The position numbers and the translations under genes were made by a program. A stretch of DNA of 64,000 nucleotides from JBCCTX01 sp964468435. GTDB taxonomy: Bacteria; Bacteroidota; Bacteroidia; J057. Below the pieces are notes generated by a model. It was given only the letters and a program-made list of their open reading frames with translations, had not been told where the DNA came from and made no database searches. The stretch is taken from contig CAYXVE010000015.1 in NCBI GenBank assembly GCA_964468435.1, positions 21,789 to 85,788 on the forward strand, written 5' to 3'. This document shows, one piece after another, positions 17,912 to 26,843 of the stretch. Position 1 is the first letter of the stretch; each line of letters starts with the position of its first letter.

Positions 17912-20900
17912 TTAACTTCATGTTGCATTCGATATCATTGCCAATTAAACAGGGTTTTATGTGTCAGCAAGTCTTACAAGTCTGGTTAATGTCGTTTTTA
18001 GTGTTGATCTCGGGGTGCCAGAATGATTCTTCAAAACAAACAAGTACAACTGTATCTAATCAGCCTGCCCAAACTCGCTTTAGGATACTGGACTCGTCAA
18101 TTACGAACGTTAATTTTATCAATCAGGTTATTGATCAACCTTCCTTCAATATTCTTACTTACAGAAACTTCTACAATGGAGGGGGAATAGCTATTGGAGA
18201 TGTCAACAACGATGGCCTGTCTGACTTGTATTTTACGGCTAATCAACTTCCCAACCGTTTATTTATCAATCGGGGAAACCTGAAGTTTGAAGATGTGACG
18301 GATCAGGCAGGTGTGGCAGGTACCCAAGCTTGGAGCACAGGGACTGTCATGGCTGATATCAACGGGGATGGGTTCCTGGATATTTATGTATGTAATTCAG
18401 GTGATGTATCAGGTGATGGAAAGGAAAACGAATTATTTATCAATAATGGAGATGGAACATTTTCGGAAGAGGCAGCGAAATACGGATTGGATAATATGGG
18501 ATACTCCACTCAAGCCTCATTTTTCGACTATGACCGGGATGGGGATCTCGATTGTTATCTGCTCAATAACAGTTTCCGGGAGCCCGGGAAGATAGAATTG
18601 TACAAAAGTATGAGGGATAAGCCTGACGAATTGGGGGGAGATAAACTGTATCGAAATGACGGAAAGATATTTACTGATGTAACCCAGCAAGCAGGGATCT
18701 ACAGCAGTGAGATCGGGTTTGGTTTGGGGGCTGCCATAGGTGATATAAATGGGGACTATCTTCCAGATATTTATGTCAGCAATGACTTTTGGGAAAGGGA
18801 TTACCTGTATCTAAATCAGGGAGACGGAACTTTTTCTGAGGAACTAGCCGAACGGATCAGTTTCTGCTCTATATCGAGTATGGGCAGCGACATCGCAGAC
18901 ATCAATAATGATGGACATCCTGAAATTTTCTCTACTGATATGCTGGCAGCGGATAATTACCGCTTGAAAGCGATGAGTGCCTTCGACCCTTTTCACCTAG
19001 AGGATATGAAATACCGGGCCAATTACCATTATCAAATTGCGCAGAATTGCCTGCATCTGAATGATGGTAAGGGGAGCTTTAGTGAAGTAGGCATGCTATC
19101 AGAGGTAGCGGCTACCGATTGGAGCTGGGGAGCGCTGATCTTCGACTTTGAAAATGATGGCTATAAAGACATTTTTGTCAGCAATGGCATCTCCAAAGAT
19201 ATCATGTCTATGGACTTCCGGGATTTTCTGCAGGACAACAATATCGTAACAATAAGTACGGGTGAAAGTGAAACGAATTACCAGAACCTTATTTCTAAAA
19301 TGCCTTCCAATCCCCTAAAGAATTTTGCCTTTCAAAATAATGGTGACCTGCTTTTCAGCAATGAAACCTCCAGGCTGGGGCTGGATCAACCCTCATTCAG
19401 CAATGGATCAGCTTATGGTGATCTCGATAATGATGGAGATATGGACCTCGTGGTCAATAATGTCAATATGCCTTGCTTTATCTACGAAAATGAAGCAAAT
19501 ACGCGTTTGAATAATCATTATGTAAAGGTCTCATTTAAAGGGTCTAAAAGAAACCCTCATGGCATAGGTGCCCTGGTACACATTGAGGTAAATGGCAAAA
19601 AACAATATCTCCAAAACTTTAATTCCAGAGGTTTTCAGAGCAGTATAGAACCTATATTACTATTTGGGATGGGAAAGGACACCTTGGTTAATCGGCTGGA
19701 AGTGGTCTGGCCAGATCAAAAAAAACAGGTACTGAAAGATATTGGCATAGATCAGGTGCTGATCCTGAATTACGCAGATGCATCAAAAATATCGAGCAAC
19801 GGATCTTCTGATCAGGACCCGATGTATATTGAGGTGACGGATCAGGTGATAATGGGGGATATTAAGCATGATGAAAATCGCTACAACGATTTTGACCACG
19901 AAAATTTATTATTGAAAATGCTATCCACCGAGAGTCCAAGACTGATTCATGGGGATGTCAATGGAGATAATCTGGAAGATGTGATGATGTTGGGGGCAGA
20001 TGGTGACGACGACAAACTCTATCTTCAGCAGAATGATGGAACATTTGCTCAAAAGAATTTACCAGATGTACACGCTACCCGTTCTTTTGAGAGTACTTGT
20101 GGAGCTTTTTTTGATCAGGATGGTGATGGAGACCTGGATTTGATGCTGGGAGTTGGAGGAAATGAGTATCAGAAAGGGAATAAGTACTTTATTCTCCGCT
20201 ATTTTGAGAATGATGGTGCGGGGAATTTTAAGCTGGACAATAGGGATATTCCGCAGGCTCTGGGAAATTTTTCTTGTATCGAACCTGCTGATTACGATCA
20301 GGATGGAGATGTAGATCTCTTTTTGGGAGGAAGGGCAGTACCTGGAAACTATGGACTCACCCCGCGTAGCTTTATTTTTTCTAATCAATCGGGAAAATGG
20401 GGAGAGGTGACGCCGCCTTCCCTGAATGGCCTGGGTATGGTAACCGATGCTTCCTGGACGGATGTAGATGGAGATGCGGATCTGGATCTGATAATCGTAG
20501 GTGACTGGATGCCTGTTACGATCTATATCAATGAATCGGGTACTTTTCGAGAACAAACGATACCTTCCAGTAGCGGTTGGTGGAACCGGATTGAGCCTGC
20601 AGATCTGGATGAGGATGGTGATATGGATTTTGTATTGGGTAACTGGGGGCTAAACAGCAAGTTTAAAGCATCTGTAACCAGGCCGCTTACCATGTATGTC
20701 AATGACTTTGATGGTAATGGGAAAACAGAATTTATCATCAACTGGTATCCTCCGCTGGAAGATCAGGCCTATCCATTTGCCACCAAACCCGACCTGACCC
20801 TGCAACTTCCCGGGCTTAAAAAATCTATTCTTACCTATGAAGAATATGCCCGAAAGACCTATGAGACCTTATTTCCAGAAGAAATCAGAGCTTCTTCCAT

Positions 20901-21294
20901 AGCCTATGAAGTAAATACACTCGAACATGCTATCCTGTGGAATAACCAGGGAGCCTTTTCCCTGCAGACACTCCCTCTAGAAGCTCAATTCTCTCCAGTA
21001 TATGCCATTGTAGCTGATGATCTTGACCAGGATGGGAATGTAGATATATGGTTAGGAGGGAATTTCTATGGATTGAAGCCTCAGGTAGGCAGACAGGATG
21101 CAAGCCGTGGGACTTTCCTGAGAGGTAACGGAGGACAAATGTTTGAATATATAAATCCTGATCGTTCTGGCCTGTATGTAGAAGGCGAGGTAAGAGACGC
21201 GTGGGTTGTGCCGGGTAGTTCACCCAAGATGATGATGGTCGCTCGTAATAATGCGGGGATGATGGTGTTTAGGAATAAGCAAGGACCATTATAG
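17908..21294 (+). CDS. Giant FG-GAP/VCBS repeat lipoprotein with ASPIC/UnbV domain (paralogue B)
   Basis: A protein of about 1128 residues with the same plan as paralogues A and C: propeller blades (about 75-530), ASPIC/UnbV domain (about 544-619, with NPHGIGALVHIEV and LEVVWPDQKKQVLKDI) and a second blade set (about 650-1080). I start it at 17908, where ATGA overlaps the upstream stop, although the frame is open back to 17854. An ATG at 17959 would give a more compact lipoprotein signal. The lipobox LISGC is followed by QNDSS, so it is probably a lipoprotein. Calcium-type loops recur (DINGDGFLDIYV, DQDGDGDLDLML). It is probably cotranscribed with the propeller lipoprotein. Function unknown. 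Confidence 0.88.
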   Translation: MINFMLHSISLPIKQGFMCQQVLQVWLMSFLVLISGCQNDSSKQTSTTVSNQPAQTRFRILDSSITNVNFINQVIDQPSFNILTYRNFYNGGGIAIGDVNNDGLSDLYFTANQLPNRLFINRGNLKFEDVTDQAGVAGTQAWSTGTVMADINGDGFLDIYVCNSGDVSGDGKENELFINNGDGTFSEEAAKYGLDNMGYSTQASFFDYDRDGDLDCYLLNNSFREPGKIELYKSMRDKPDELGGDKLYRNDGKIFTDVTQQAGIYSSEIGFGLGAAIGDINGDYLPDIYVSNDFWERDYLYLNQGDGTFSEELAERISFCSISSMGSDIADINNDGHPEIFSTDMLAADNYRLKAMSAFDPFHLEDMKYRANYHYQIAQNCLHLNDGKGSFSEVGMLSEVAATDWSWGALIFDFENDGYKDIFVSNGISKDIMSMDFRDFLQDNNIVTISTGESETNYQNLISKMPSNPLKNFAFQNNGDLLFSNETSRLGLDQPSFSNGSAYGDLDNDGDMDLVVNNVNMPCFIYENEANTRLNNHYVKVSFKGSKRNPHGIGALVHIEVNGKKQYLQNFNSRGFQSSIEPILLFGMGKDTLVNRLEVVWPDQKKQVLKDIGIDQVLILNYADASKISSNGSSDQDPMYIEVTDQVIMGDIKHDENRYNDFDHENLLLKMLSTESPRLIHGDVNGDNLEDVMMLGADGDDDKLYLQQNDGTFAQKNLPDVHATRSFESTCGAFFDQDGDGDLDLMLGVGGNEYQKGNKYFILRYFENDGAGNFKLDNRDIPQALGNFSCIEPADYDQDGDVDLFLGGRAVPGNYGLTPRSFIFSNQSGKWGEVTPPSLNGLGMVTDASWTDVDGDADLDLIIVGDWMPVTIYINESGTFREQTIPSSSGWWNRIEPADLDEDGDMDFVLGNWGLNSKFKASVTRPLTMYVNDFDGNGKTEFIINWYPPLEDQAYPFATKPDLTLQLPGLKKSILTYEEYARKTYETLFPEEIRASSIAYEVNTLEHAILWNNQGAFSLQTLPLEAQFSPVYAIVADDLDQDGNVDIWLGGNFYGLKPQVGRQDASRGTFLRGNGGQMFEYINPDRSGLYVEGEVRDAWVVPGSSPKMMMVARNNAGMMVFRNKQGPL

Positions 21295-21636
21295 GAAGAA
21301 AACTACCTTGTCTGTAAATAGCACAGTAGTCCTTATCTATCCCCATATTCCTTCCTGTACGATCTTCAACACGTGCATGTCTGATCGTAAAAGTGAATGG
21401 GTTGATATCCATCCTGATAGTCCTTTTTAGCGATAATCACAAATGCTCTGACATGTTTAGATCATCCCTTTAAGGGGGGCAAGGTTGAGAGATGTACTAT
21501 TCATTTTCCAGTTCTGCACCTTTAACTGGATGGTATGATTTTTTTATCCAATTTTCAGGTTCTTCAAAAAAAAAATCATAAATTAGTTATAGCTCTATTG
21601 TATTAGAAAACAGATGATTAACTACAACCTACTACT
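21295..21636. other. Intergenic region before the second SusC
   Basis: 342 bp without a gene. It contains the second copy of the G-rich repeat (21470-21491) and a run of ten A at about 21566-21575, and it presumably holds the promoter of the second SusC/SusD pair. No terminator-like hairpin with a T run was found after the UnbV stop. Confidence 0.6.
21470..21491. repeat. Dispersed G/C-run palindromic intergenic repeat, copy 2
   Basis: TTAAGGGGGGCA followed by AGGTTGAGAG, nearly identical to 16282-16302. The bases just before it complete the short palindrome CCCTTTAAGGG. As with copy 1, it lies in the leader region upstream of a transcription unit of the island. Confidence 0.5.
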
Positions 21637-24600
21637 ATGCAACACATTTACATTTTATCTGCGTGTAGACGCTTATGCCTGAAGTTGAATTATGCCATGT
21701 TGGTCGTTGTGATGACAGCGATGACCTACATGGGTTTTGCTCAGACGAGAACGGTCACCGGTACAGCCCTGAATGAAGATCAATCTCCTTTGATAGGTGC
21801 TTCCGTATTGGTAAAAGGCACTACAGTCGGTTCATTAACTAATAATGAAGGGGGGTTTTCACTGGACGTTCCAGAAAATAATGATACGCTGGTCATATCC
21901 TATATAGGATATGAAACCATGCAGGTAGCTTTAGGGGGGCAATCGGATATTACCATCACTATGTCCGAAAGTTCTTCATCTCTGGATGAAGTCGTTGTGG
22001 TAGCCTATGGTACACAGAAAAAAGAAACCGTAACCGGTGCGGTTGCGGGAGTAAAAGGCGTAGATCTGGTCAAATCTCCTGCGGCAGATCTTTCCAACTC
22101 TCTGGCGGGACGTATCCCCGGTCTGGTTGTGATCCAGCCGAGTGGTGAGCCAGGATTTGATGGTGCTAATATCACCATCAGAGGAACTAATACCCTGGGT
22201 AACAGCAGTCCTTTGATCGTAATCGATGGGATTCCCGATCGCGATGGAGGACTTGGCCGTTTGAATCCCCAGAACATTGAGTCAATCTCTGTATTGAAAG
22301 ATGCTTCTGCAGCTATCTATGGAGCACGGGCTGCCAATGGAGTAATCCTGATCACCACTAAGCGTGGACAGAGTGGTAAGCCTACTGTGACCTATGATTT
22401 TAATCAGGGATGGTCTCAACCGACAGTCGTACCTGAAATGTCAAGCGCTGTAGAGTATGCAAACATTATGAATGAGCTTCCCATCTATCGCTCTATTCCA
22501 GTGGATGAGTGGGAAAATGCCTGGCAGAGCATACAGCAGACAGGCACATACACTTCTCCTACGCCAGATATTGGTACGATCAATGCGAATTACAGTCCTG
22601 AGGCAGTTGGCCTTCACGGGGAAGGATCAGATCCTTGGGGATATCCTGATACAGACTGGTTTGATGATACATTTAAGGATTGGTCTCCACAGAATCGCCA
22701 TAACCTTCAAATTAGTGGGGGTAGCCAGAACTTCCGCTATCTGGCTTCTCTGGGATATTTACATCAGGATGCTTATTACAACAATTCAGCTACTTTTTAC
22801 GATCAGTATACCGGTCGTGTAAATCTGGATGCAGATATTAATCAATATATCAAGGCATCTGTAGGCATATTGCTGCGTAGAGAGGACCGAAACTTCCCTA
22901 CGGAATCAGCAGGGGCTATCTTTCGTATGCTGATGCGGGGTCGTCCCACTGAGCCAGCAGTATGGCCCAATGGTAAGCCCGGTCCTGACATTGAGAATGG
23001 TCAGAATCCTTATGTTGTAACAACCAATGCTACGGGATATGACAGACGACCTACGGATTTCGTACAGACGAATGCTTCTATCGATATCACCAATCCCTGG
23101 ATCAATGGCCTGACCTTATCGCTTTCTGGTGCTGTCGATTATACACGTAATAAAAGAAAAGTGTGGCAGACTCCCTGGGAATTATATTACTGGGATCGAA
23201 TCACTTATGAAGACGATGGGATAACACCCTTACTGGAACCTGCTGTCAGGTCTAATTTCACAGATCCTCGCCTGCGTGAGGAAAATGGAGAAATACTCAA
23301 TACAAACATGACAGCCATTCTTCGATATGACAAGACCTTTGGTGGTGCGCATACCCTAAATTTACTGGCAGGTGTTACAAGAGAGGAATTTGAAGGAAAT
23401 AACTTCTTCGCATTCAGAAGAAACTATATTTCTGCTGCAGTAGACCAGCTATTTGCTGGTGGTCAGGACCTTCAGAATACTGGAGGGAGTGCCTATGAAA
23501 GAGCCCGCATGGGATATTATGGTCGTGCTCAATACAATTACAGAGAAAAATATCTGGTAGAGTTCATCTGGCGATATGATGGATCGTACATCTTCCCCGA
23601 AGATGATCGCTTTGGATTCTTTCCCGGTGTACTGGCAGGATGGAACATCTCTAATGAACCATTCTTCAATGTGCCTTTCGTTGACTACCTGAAGATCCGT
23701 GGCTCTTATGGTGAAATGGGTAATGATCAGGTGTTCTTCAATGGCCAGCTACAGGAGTTTGCATACTTGTCTACCTATGACTTTGGTACTTATCCCATCA
23801 ATAATCAGGTAGTGACGACCCTTACAGAGACCAGACTTGCCAACCCCAGTTTTACATGGGAGAGAGCAAGAAATGTCAATGTTGGATTGGATGCGACTTT
23901 CTTCAATAATAAAATCGATCTTACTTTAGAATATTTCCGCAACAGACGCGACCAGATCCTGATCCAGGAAACCGGATCTACGCCACAATCTTCTGGTATC
24001 AGCAACCTGCTGCCACCTGTGAATGCTGGAGAATTTGAAAACCAGGGTTTTGAGTTTCAGGTTGCCTACAATGGTAATGTTAACAATAAGTTCCGCTACC
24101 GCGTCAGTCTGAATGGTGGCTATGCAAAGAATGAGGTCGTATTTATCGATGAAGTACCTGGGGCTCCGGAATATCAATTGCAGGAAGGAAAGCCCTTTAA
24201 TGCATGGTTGGTATACCAGTCAGATGGGGTATTCAGAGATCAGGCAGACATAGAAGCTAATACCGTTGACTACAGTGAGGTGACTCCAGAAATACTACCC
24301 GGAGATATGAGATTTGAAGATGTAAATGAAGATGGAAGAATAGATGGAGATGATCAGGTAAGACTGGATGAAAATATTACACCTACCTTCAATTTTGGAG
24401 GTACTGTAGATCTGAGCTACGGAAATTTTGATTTCTCGATGCTGTTTCAGGGGGCTACAGGCGCTAGCTGGTTTATCCGTACAGAATCCGGAGATATTGG
24501 TAATTATTTAAAATACGCACACGATAATCGTTGGAGCATTGATAATCCTAACAGTGAACACCCCAGACTCGCCAGCAGAAATGATGTGTATTATCAGAGT

Positions 24601-24852
24601 ACTTATGGTAATAATACTTACAACCTGTTTAGCAAGGATTACGTTCGTTTGAAAAATATTGAGCTTGGGTATAATATTCCGGCTAATTTAGTAAACAGAA
24701 TTAAACTGGGCGGGTTACGGGTGTATGTAAACGCATTAAACTTGTTTACAATCAGTGCACAGGATATCTTCGATCCTGAAGCTACCAACTCAGCGGGTAC
24801 TTATTATCCACAGGCAAGAGTGATCAACACTGGTTTTAGTCTTACTTTCTAA
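21637..24852 (+). CDS. SusC/RagA family TonB-linked outer-membrane transporter (pair 2)
   Basis: A 1071-residue SusC-type transporter: a long signal region (about 1-35, ending MGFAQ), a CarboxypepD_reg-like domain (about 37-115, with VTGTALNEDQSPLIGASV), LDEVVVVAYGTQKKETVTGAV near 118, a plug with VIDGIPDRDGG and SVLKDASAAIYGARAANGV, and a barrel ending TGFSLTF. It should import the ligand bound by the SusD that begins 24 bp downstream. It is clearly not a recent duplicate of pair 1, because the extension domain and plug differ throughout. No sigma/anti-sigma pair accompanies it. Ligand unknown. Confidence 0.95.
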   Translation: MQHIYILSACRRLCLKLNYAMLVVVMTAMTYMGFAQTRTVTGTALNEDQSPLIGASVLVKGTTVGSLTNNEGGFSLDVPENNDTLVISYIGYETMQVALGGQSDITITMSESSSSLDEVVVVAYGTQKKETVTGAVAGVKGVDLVKSPAADLSNSLAGRIPGLVVIQPSGEPGFDGANITIRGTNTLGNSSPLIVIDGIPDRDGGLGRLNPQNIESISVLKDASAAIYGARAANGVILITTKRGQSGKPTVTYDFNQGWSQPTVVPEMSSAVEYANIMNELPIYRSIPVDEWENAWQSIQQTGTYTSPTPDIGTINANYSPEAVGLHGEGSDPWGYPDTDWFDDTFKDWSPQNRHNLQISGGSQNFRYLASLGYLHQDAYYNNSATFYDQYTGRVNLDADINQYIKASVGILLRREDRNFPTESAGAIFRMLMRGRPTEPAVWPNGKPGPDIENGQNPYVVTTNATGYDRRPTDFVQTNASIDITNPWINGLTLSLSGAVDYTRNKRKVWQTPWELYYWDRITYEDDGITPLLEPAVRSNFTDPRLREENGEILNTNMTAILRYDKTFGGAHTLNLLAGVTREEFEGNNFFAFRRNYISAAVDQLFAGGQDLQNTGGSAYERARMGYYGRAQYNYREKYLVEFIWRYDGSYIFPEDDRFGFFPGVLAGWNISNEPFFNVPFVDYLKIRGSYGEMGNDQVFFNGQLQEFAYLSTYDFGTYPINNQVVTTLTETRLANPSFTWERARNVNVGLDATFFNNKIDLTLEYFRNRRDQILIQETGSTPQSSGISNLLPPVNAGEFENQGFEFQVAYNGNVNNKFRYRVSLNGGYAKNEVVFIDEVPGAPEYQLQEGKPFNAWLVYQSDGVFRDQADIEANTVDYSEVTPEILPGDMRFEDVNEDGRIDGDDQVRLDENITPTFNFGGTVDLSYGNFDFSMLFQGATGASWFIRTESGDIGNYLKYAHDNRWSIDNPNSEHPRLASRNDVYYQSTYGNNTYNLFSKDYVRLKNIELGYNIPANLVNRIKLGGLRVYVNALNLFTISAQDIFDPEATNSAGTYYPQARVINTGFSLTF

Positions 24853-24876
24853 CCATCTACCAAACTAAAGGACAAA

Positions 24877-26757
24877 ATGAAACTCACAAAACTAGGTTAT
24901 GTCGTCATTTCGTGTATTGCAATACTGCAGATATCCTGTAATGATGATTTCCTCAACACAGAACCACTTGATAAGATCTCAAGTGAAGCTACCTGGGCTG
25001 ATGGCCCACTTTCTGAAGCCTTTATCTATAATGTTTATTCCTTCCTGGGATATGGAGGATTTGAAGAGGAGGGACTTTCATCCATTACTGATGAAGCGAT
25101 GTTTACCCATGCGGGTAGAGGTATCAATGTATTAACTGAGGCAACACTATCTCCTACTAACTTGGGTAATACGAGAATCCTACCTCAATGGGGAGAATTG
25201 TACAATGCGATCAGGCAAGCAAATATTGCTATCGACAGGCTGCCTACTTCAACCTTCGATAATGACAACCTTAGAGAGAGACTGACAGGAGAAGCTTATT
25301 TCCTGAGAGCTTATTATTATCACCAGTTGCTCAGAGCCTATGGAGGGGTACCTATCATAGATCGTCCATACGAACTGGGCGAGGATTATTCTATCGCAAG
25401 AAATACATTTGAAGAGACTGTCAATTTTATTGTAAATGATTTGGATCAGGCAGCAGCTCTGCTGGATGGTAAGGAAGACACGCCTGGCCGTGCTACCAAA
25501 ATTGCGGCTCAGGCTTTGAAAGCACGTGTGCTGAGTTACGCAGCAAGTGATCTTCATCATGCACCTACTGCACAAGCTAATTCTCCTACTTTGCAATCAT
25601 ATTCCAATATTGAATTAGTGGCTTATCCTGGTGGAGATCAGGCAGCACGCTGGCAGGCCGCCAAGAATGCTGCTAAAGTTGTACTTGATGCTACTACAGG
25701 CTATAAGTTGGATCTGAATGATCCTGTATCTCCAGAAGAAGGTAGAATGAATTATCTCTCGATCGCAATGGGTGGAAAAAGTGCAGTGGGAGACCCTGCT
25801 GCTGAAGCAGAATTGCTATTCGAACGTACGCATACACCTGAGTTTACACAGGAAAGTAACTGGCCACTGGGTGGTATCCACTTTGGTATCAACAATGGCC
25901 CCAATGGATACCGCAACTGGGCAGGCAATACGCCTATTCAGCAACTGGTAGATGATTATGAAATGATGGATGGTTCTGAATTCGACTGGAATAACCCTGA
26001 CCATGCTGCAGATCCCTATGCCGATCGCGATCCACGTTTTTATGCGACGATCTTACACGATGGTGCTGAGTGGAAGCCCAGACCGGCTGACGTAGCACCT
26101 GTTGATCCCGCAAACCAGATCCAATCAGGCTACTATGACGATGGAAATGGTGGTATCATCAATGGTATCGATACTCGTGAATCTCCTATCGAAAACTGGA
26201 ATGGAAGTAGAACTCACTATTATGTGAGAAAATTCATCGACCCAGATCCAGCACTGCCAGACAACCAGTCTAGCGCACAAGTGGTTCCCTGGCCATTCCT
26301 CCGCTATACTGAAGTTGTATTGAATTATGCTGAAGCATGTCTTGAGACAGGTGAGGAAGAAGAAGCCAGAGCATGGCTCAATAGAATCCGCTTTAGAGCA
26401 GGTATGCCTGCAATCGATGATACGGGAAACGATCTTGTTGAACGCTATCGAAATGAGCGGAGGATTGAACTGGCGTATGAGGAACATCGCTTTTACGATG
26501 CACGTAGATGGATGATCGCTGAAGAAACACTGGGAAGAGGTATAAAGGTTATCGATATTAAAGCTACCCTCAAGCCTGGTGCAACTCCGCTGGAACCTTA
26601 CAGGCATGATAGAACGGTATATGACTATACCTATACGCCTGTAGATAATACTGAGGTCGAAACCCGTAGCTGGGATGACAAAATGTATTACATACCGATT
26701 TCCCGGGATGAAATGCAGCGAAATGAACTATTGATCCAGAATCCTGGATATAACTAA
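24877..26757 (+). CDS. SusD/RagB family surface lipoprotein (pair 2)
   Basis: A 626-residue RagB/SusD-type lipoprotein. The lipobox LQISC is followed by NDDFLNTEPLDKISSEATW, which is both the SusD N-terminal signature and close to the acidic export signal of surface lipoproteins. The central ELYNAIRQANIAIDRL and GEAYFLRAYYYHQLLRAYGGVPI (its TPR-like helical core) and the C-terminal NYAEACLETGEEEEARAWLNRIR, ERRIELAYEEHRFYDARRW and a final PGYN are textbook. It closes the second SusC/SusD operon and is followed by a perfect terminator hairpin at 26798. Confidence 0.95.
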   Translation: MKLTKLGYVVISCIAILQISCNDDFLNTEPLDKISSEATWADGPLSEAFIYNVYSFLGYGGFEEEGLSSITDEAMFTHAGRGINVLTEATLSPTNLGNTRILPQWGELYNAIRQANIAIDRLPTSTFDNDNLRERLTGEAYFLRAYYYHQLLRAYGGVPIIDRPYELGEDYSIARNTFEETVNFIVNDLDQAAALLDGKEDTPGRATKIAAQALKARVLSYAASDLHHAPTAQANSPTLQSYSNIELVAYPGGDQAARWQAAKNAAKVVLDATTGYKLDLNDPVSPEEGRMNYLSIAMGGKSAVGDPAAEAELLFERTHTPEFTQESNWPLGGIHFGINNGPNGYRNWAGNTPIQQLVDDYEMMDGSEFDWNNPDHAADPYADRDPRFYATILHDGAEWKPRPADVAPVDPANQIQSGYYDDGNGGIINGIDTRESPIENWNGSRTHYYVRKFIDPDPALPDNQSSAQVVPWPFLRYTEVVLNYAEACLETGEEEEARAWLNRIRFRAGMPAIDDTGNDLVERYRNERRIELAYEEHRFYDARRWMIAEETLGRGIKVIDIKATLKPGATPLEPYRHDRTVYDYTYTPVDNTEVETRSWDDKMYYIPISRDEMQRNELLIQNPGYN

Positions 26758-26797
26758 TCATACCTGATTATATTTTTGGATACTACTATGAAAAAAT

Positions 26798-26827
26798 CTA
26801 TCTCCATTATTGGAGATAGGTTTTTTC
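26798..26827 (+). terminator. Rho-independent terminator after SusD2
   Basis: A perfect 9-bp stem CTATCTCCA / TGGAGATAG with a TTAT loop, followed by six T. It sits between SusD2 and the third UnbV gene, only 17 bp before that ATG, so the downstream genes depend on readthrough or on a promoter inside this short spacer. Confidence 0.85.
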
Positions 26828-26843
26828 CGTTTTAAATTCTATT

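Noticed and set aside
20059..20556. 165-codon frame on the minus strand
   Set aside because: It is antisense to FG-GAP blades; the repetitive aspartate/glycine codons read as Ile/Ser-rich shadows, and the same effect is seen in the other UnbV genes.
21566..21575. A10 homopolymer upstream of the second SusC
   Set aside because: It could suggest slippage-based phase variation, but a single A run in an AT-rich leader gives no support, and it is not within a coding frame.
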